Of a DNA stretch of 64,000 nucleotides, positions 62,436 through 64,000 are shown one piece after another (position 1 is the first letter of the stretch; every line of letters starts with the position of its first letter). The notes under the pieces are model-generated. The model was not told the DNA's origin. It saw only the letters and a program-made list of their open reading frames with translations, and did not search any database. The position numbers were made by a program, and so were the translations under genes. Source of the stretch: Desulfuromonas sp. AOP6. GTDB taxonomy: Bacteria > Desulfobacterota > Desulfuromonadia > Desulfuromonadales > SZUA-540. Location of the stretch: contig NZ_AP022810.1 of assembly GCF_009731355.2 (NCBI RefSeq), positions 1,516,001 through 1,580,000 of the forward strand, in the 5' to 3' direction.

Positions 62436-63752
62436 ATGAAAAAGACATTTATCCTCGACACCAACGTGCTTCTCCATGATCCTCAGGCAATTTTCAAGTT
62501 TGAAGATAACGATGTCATCGTTCCCATCACGGTTATTGAAGAGGTTGATAATTTCAAGAAGGATCTCAGTGAGACGGGTCGCAATGCCCGTCAGATTTCC
62601 CGGATTCTTGATGGTTTTCGTCAAAAAGCTCCCCTGGTCGACGGTGTTCCCCTCGAAGGGGGCGGCATTCTCAAGGTTGTGCTCTACACCGATGGCTCGA
62701 TGAAGCTTCTGCCACCCGAACTGCGTGCAGACCGAGGTGATAACCGCATCCTGGCCGTCGCCATGGACATGAAAAAGCAGTGTTCCTGTCCCGTTGTATT
62801 TGTCACCAAAGACACCAACCTGCGCATCAAGGCCGATGCCATCGGGCTGCGAGCCGAGGATTACGAATCGGACAAGGTTTCCATAGAGGAACTTTACTCG
62901 GGTACGGCGCAGGTCGTGGTCAACAAAGACGAGGTCGACCGCTTCTATGGACAGGGATATTTAGACTTTTCGGGACCCTATTACCCGAACCAGGGTATTA
63001 CCCTGGCCGAGGCCTCCAATCCCTCCCATACTGCCATAGGTCGTTATCATGCCAAGATGGAACGGCTCAATCCCCTCATTCGCCCACCCAAGGAGGGGGT
63101 ATGGGGAATATTACCCCGCAATCGTGAACAGCAGTTTGCCCTGGATCTGCTGCTCGATGACGACATTCAGCTGGTGACCCTGGTCGGCAAGGCCGGCACG
63201 GGTAAAACTCTGCTGGCCATTGCCGCCGGCCTGTTCAAGTCCGCCGATGAAGGATCTTTCAGCCGCCTGCTGGTGTCGCGTCCCGTCTTTCCTATGGGTA
63301 AGGATCTCGGTTTTCTGCCTGGCGATGTTGAGGAAAAACTGGCCCCCTGGATGCAGCCTATTTTCGACAATGTTGAACTGCTGCTGGGGGCGGTGGAAGA
63401 GCGCGGCAAGCGCAAAAGGGGCTACAAGGAACTCGTCGACATGGGTCTGATGGAGATAGAGCCGCTGACCTATATCCGCGGTCGTTCCATTCCCAAGCAG
63501 TACATGATTGTCGACGAGGCTCAGAACCTGACCCCACACGAAATAAAAACCATTATCACCAGGGCCGGGGAGGGGACCAAGATTGTCCTGACCGGCGACC
63601 CGTACCAGATCGACAACCCCTATGTCGATTCATCCAGCAATGGACTGACCTATACGGTAGAGAAGTTCAAGGGTCAGGAGATTGCCGGGCATATTACCTT
63701 GACCAAGGGGGAGCGCTCCCAGTTGGCCGAATTGGCTGCCAACCTGCTGTAA
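62436..63752 (+). CDS. PIN-domain/PhoH-like ATPase
   Basis: A 438-residue fusion. Residues 1-135 form a PIN nuclease domain (FILDTNVLLHDP with the first acidic residue; DNRILAVAMDMKKQ and VTKDTNLRIKADAIG with later ones). Residues about 210-438 are a PhoH P-loop ATPase: VGKAGTGKTLLAIAAGLF (Walker A), YMIVDEAQNLTPHEIKTIIT (Walker B) and KIVLTGDPYQIDNPY. This PhoH2/YlaK architecture is linked to RNA unwinding and cleavage in studied members. ATG 62436 follows AAAGGA. Confidence 0.94.
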   Translation: MKKTFILDTNVLLHDPQAIFKFEDNDVIVPITVIEEVDNFKKDLSETGRNARQISRILDGFRQKAPLVDGVPLEGGGILKVVLYTDGSMKLLPPELRADRGDNRILAVAMDMKKQCSCPVVFVTKDTNLRIKADAIGLRAEDYESDKVSIEELYSGTAQVVVNKDEVDRFYGQGYLDFSGPYYPNQGITLAEASNPSHTAIGRYHAKMERLNPLIRPPKEGVWGILPRNREQQFALDLLLDDDIQLVTLVGKAGTGKTLLAIAAGLFKSADEGSFSRLLVSRPVFPMGKDLGFLPGDVEEKLAPWMQPIFDNVELLLGAVEERGKRKRGYKELVDMGLMEIEPLTYIRGRSIPKQYMIVDEAQNLTPHEIKTIITRAGEGTKIVLTGDPYQIDNPYVDSSSNGLTYTVEKFKGQEIAGHITLTKGERSQLAELAANLL

Positions 63753-63788
63753 TTTGTTCTTAGACTCTTTCCCAAGACTTTATTGCGT

Positions 63789-64000
63789 ATGCTTGTATTA
63801 GCCATTGAATCTTCCTGTGATGAAACTTCCGCCGCCGTGGTGCGACATGGCCGGGAAGTCTTGTCCAATGTCATTGCCTCTCAGGTCGATATCCACGCCC
63901 GCTATGGCGGGGTCGTCCCTGAGTTGGCCTCGCGCAAGCACGTGGAGGCTATCTCCGTTGTTATCGACGAGGCTTTGGAAAAAGCCCAGGTTGCCTTGGA
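63789..64000 (+). CDS. tsaD: tRNA t6A37 threonylcarbamoyltransferase subunit, 3' partial
   Basis: The first 70 residues are visible before the window ends. [18 protein letters not shown] is the N-terminal signature of TsaD/Gcp (ASKHA fold), followed by [20 protein letters not shown], also diagnostic. The metal-binding histidines lie beyond the edge. It makes t6A on tRNA, the substrate of the MtaB enzyme encoded at 54305. Confidence 0.96.
   Translation, partial: MLVLAIESSCDETSAAVVRHGREVLSNVIASQVDIHARYGGVVPELASRKHVEAISVVIDEALEKAQVAL

Noticed and set aside
1-64000. tRNA, rRNA, CRISPR arrays, intact insertion sequences or prophage
   Set aside because: Looked for by eye on both strands; no cloverleaf, regular spacer array, transposase or phage structural gene was found. 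A tRNAscan/Infernal run would be decisive for small RNAs.

Overview
The window looks like a chromosome segment of a Gram-negative, anaerobic deltaproteobacterium of the Desulfuromonadia (Geobacter/Desulfuromonas/Pelobacter type). Reasons: the gene order pheA-tyrA-aroA-cmk-ispH-rpsA-sppA-ihfB, a class I (oxygen-labile Fe-S) fumarase, a B12-dependent class II ribonucleotide reductase, a NifS/IscU Fe-S operon, many lipoproteins and signalling genes rich in GAF/GGDEF/SpoIIE domains. This is inference from gene content; no database search was possible. No rRNA, tRNA, CRISPR array or intact insertion sequence was seen.

Region 1 (1 to about 12.8 kb) reads as an accessory metal and thiol-stress island: a CusB/CzcB adaptor (cut by the window edge), a CusA/CzcA heavy-metal RND pump, a PII-like protein of the metal-efflux type, a lipoprotein with small orphan genes, a thiol-redox set (TlpA-like, CcdA, DsbB-like, DsbA-like) and a Zn/Cd/Pb P1B-2 ATPase. 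It also holds a broken second copy of the lipoprotein, two copies of an unidentified 62-63 nt element, several hairpins and an AT-rich stretch. It ends at a recJ gene lacking its 5' third, which probably marks the island/core junction.

Region 2 (14 to 26.9 kb) is core: formate/nitrite-type channel, aminotransferase, aromatic amino-acid genes, cmk, ispH, ribosomal protein S1, SppA, IHF, an RluD-type pseudouridine synthase, lgt and a HAD phosphatase. Region 3 (26.9 to 32.8 kb, minus strand) is one apparent operon: an APH-like/P-loop kinase fusion, a small two-helix membrane protein, a 1071-residue sodium:solute symporter fused to GAF and SpoIIE/RsbU phosphatase domains, a STAS anti-anti-sigma protein and an RsbW-type kinase. 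It is a partner-switching cascade whose phosphatase is built into a transporter, and is the most interesting system here.

Region 4 (33 to 43.5 kb): TPR lipoprotein, LolB/DUF4292-like lipoprotein, peptide ABC transporter (binding protein and two permeases, no ATPases), SEC-C protein, NSS-family sodium symporter, mutM, NfeD and a stomatin/SPFH protein. Region 5 (43.7 to 50.2 kb): Na/Pi-type transporter with PhoU-like tail, fumarase, FadI-like thiolase, ilvA. Region 6 (50.3 to 55.6 kb): cysE-iscR-nifS-iscU behind a near-consensus IscR operator, then mnmA and mtaB, which consume sulfur for tRNA thiolation. Region 7 (55.6 to 64 kb): MFS transporter, cysteine-cluster protein, class II RNR behind two NrdR boxes, GAF-GGDEF protein, second cysteine desulfurase-like enzyme, PIN-PhoH ATPase and the start of tsaD (cut by the window edge).
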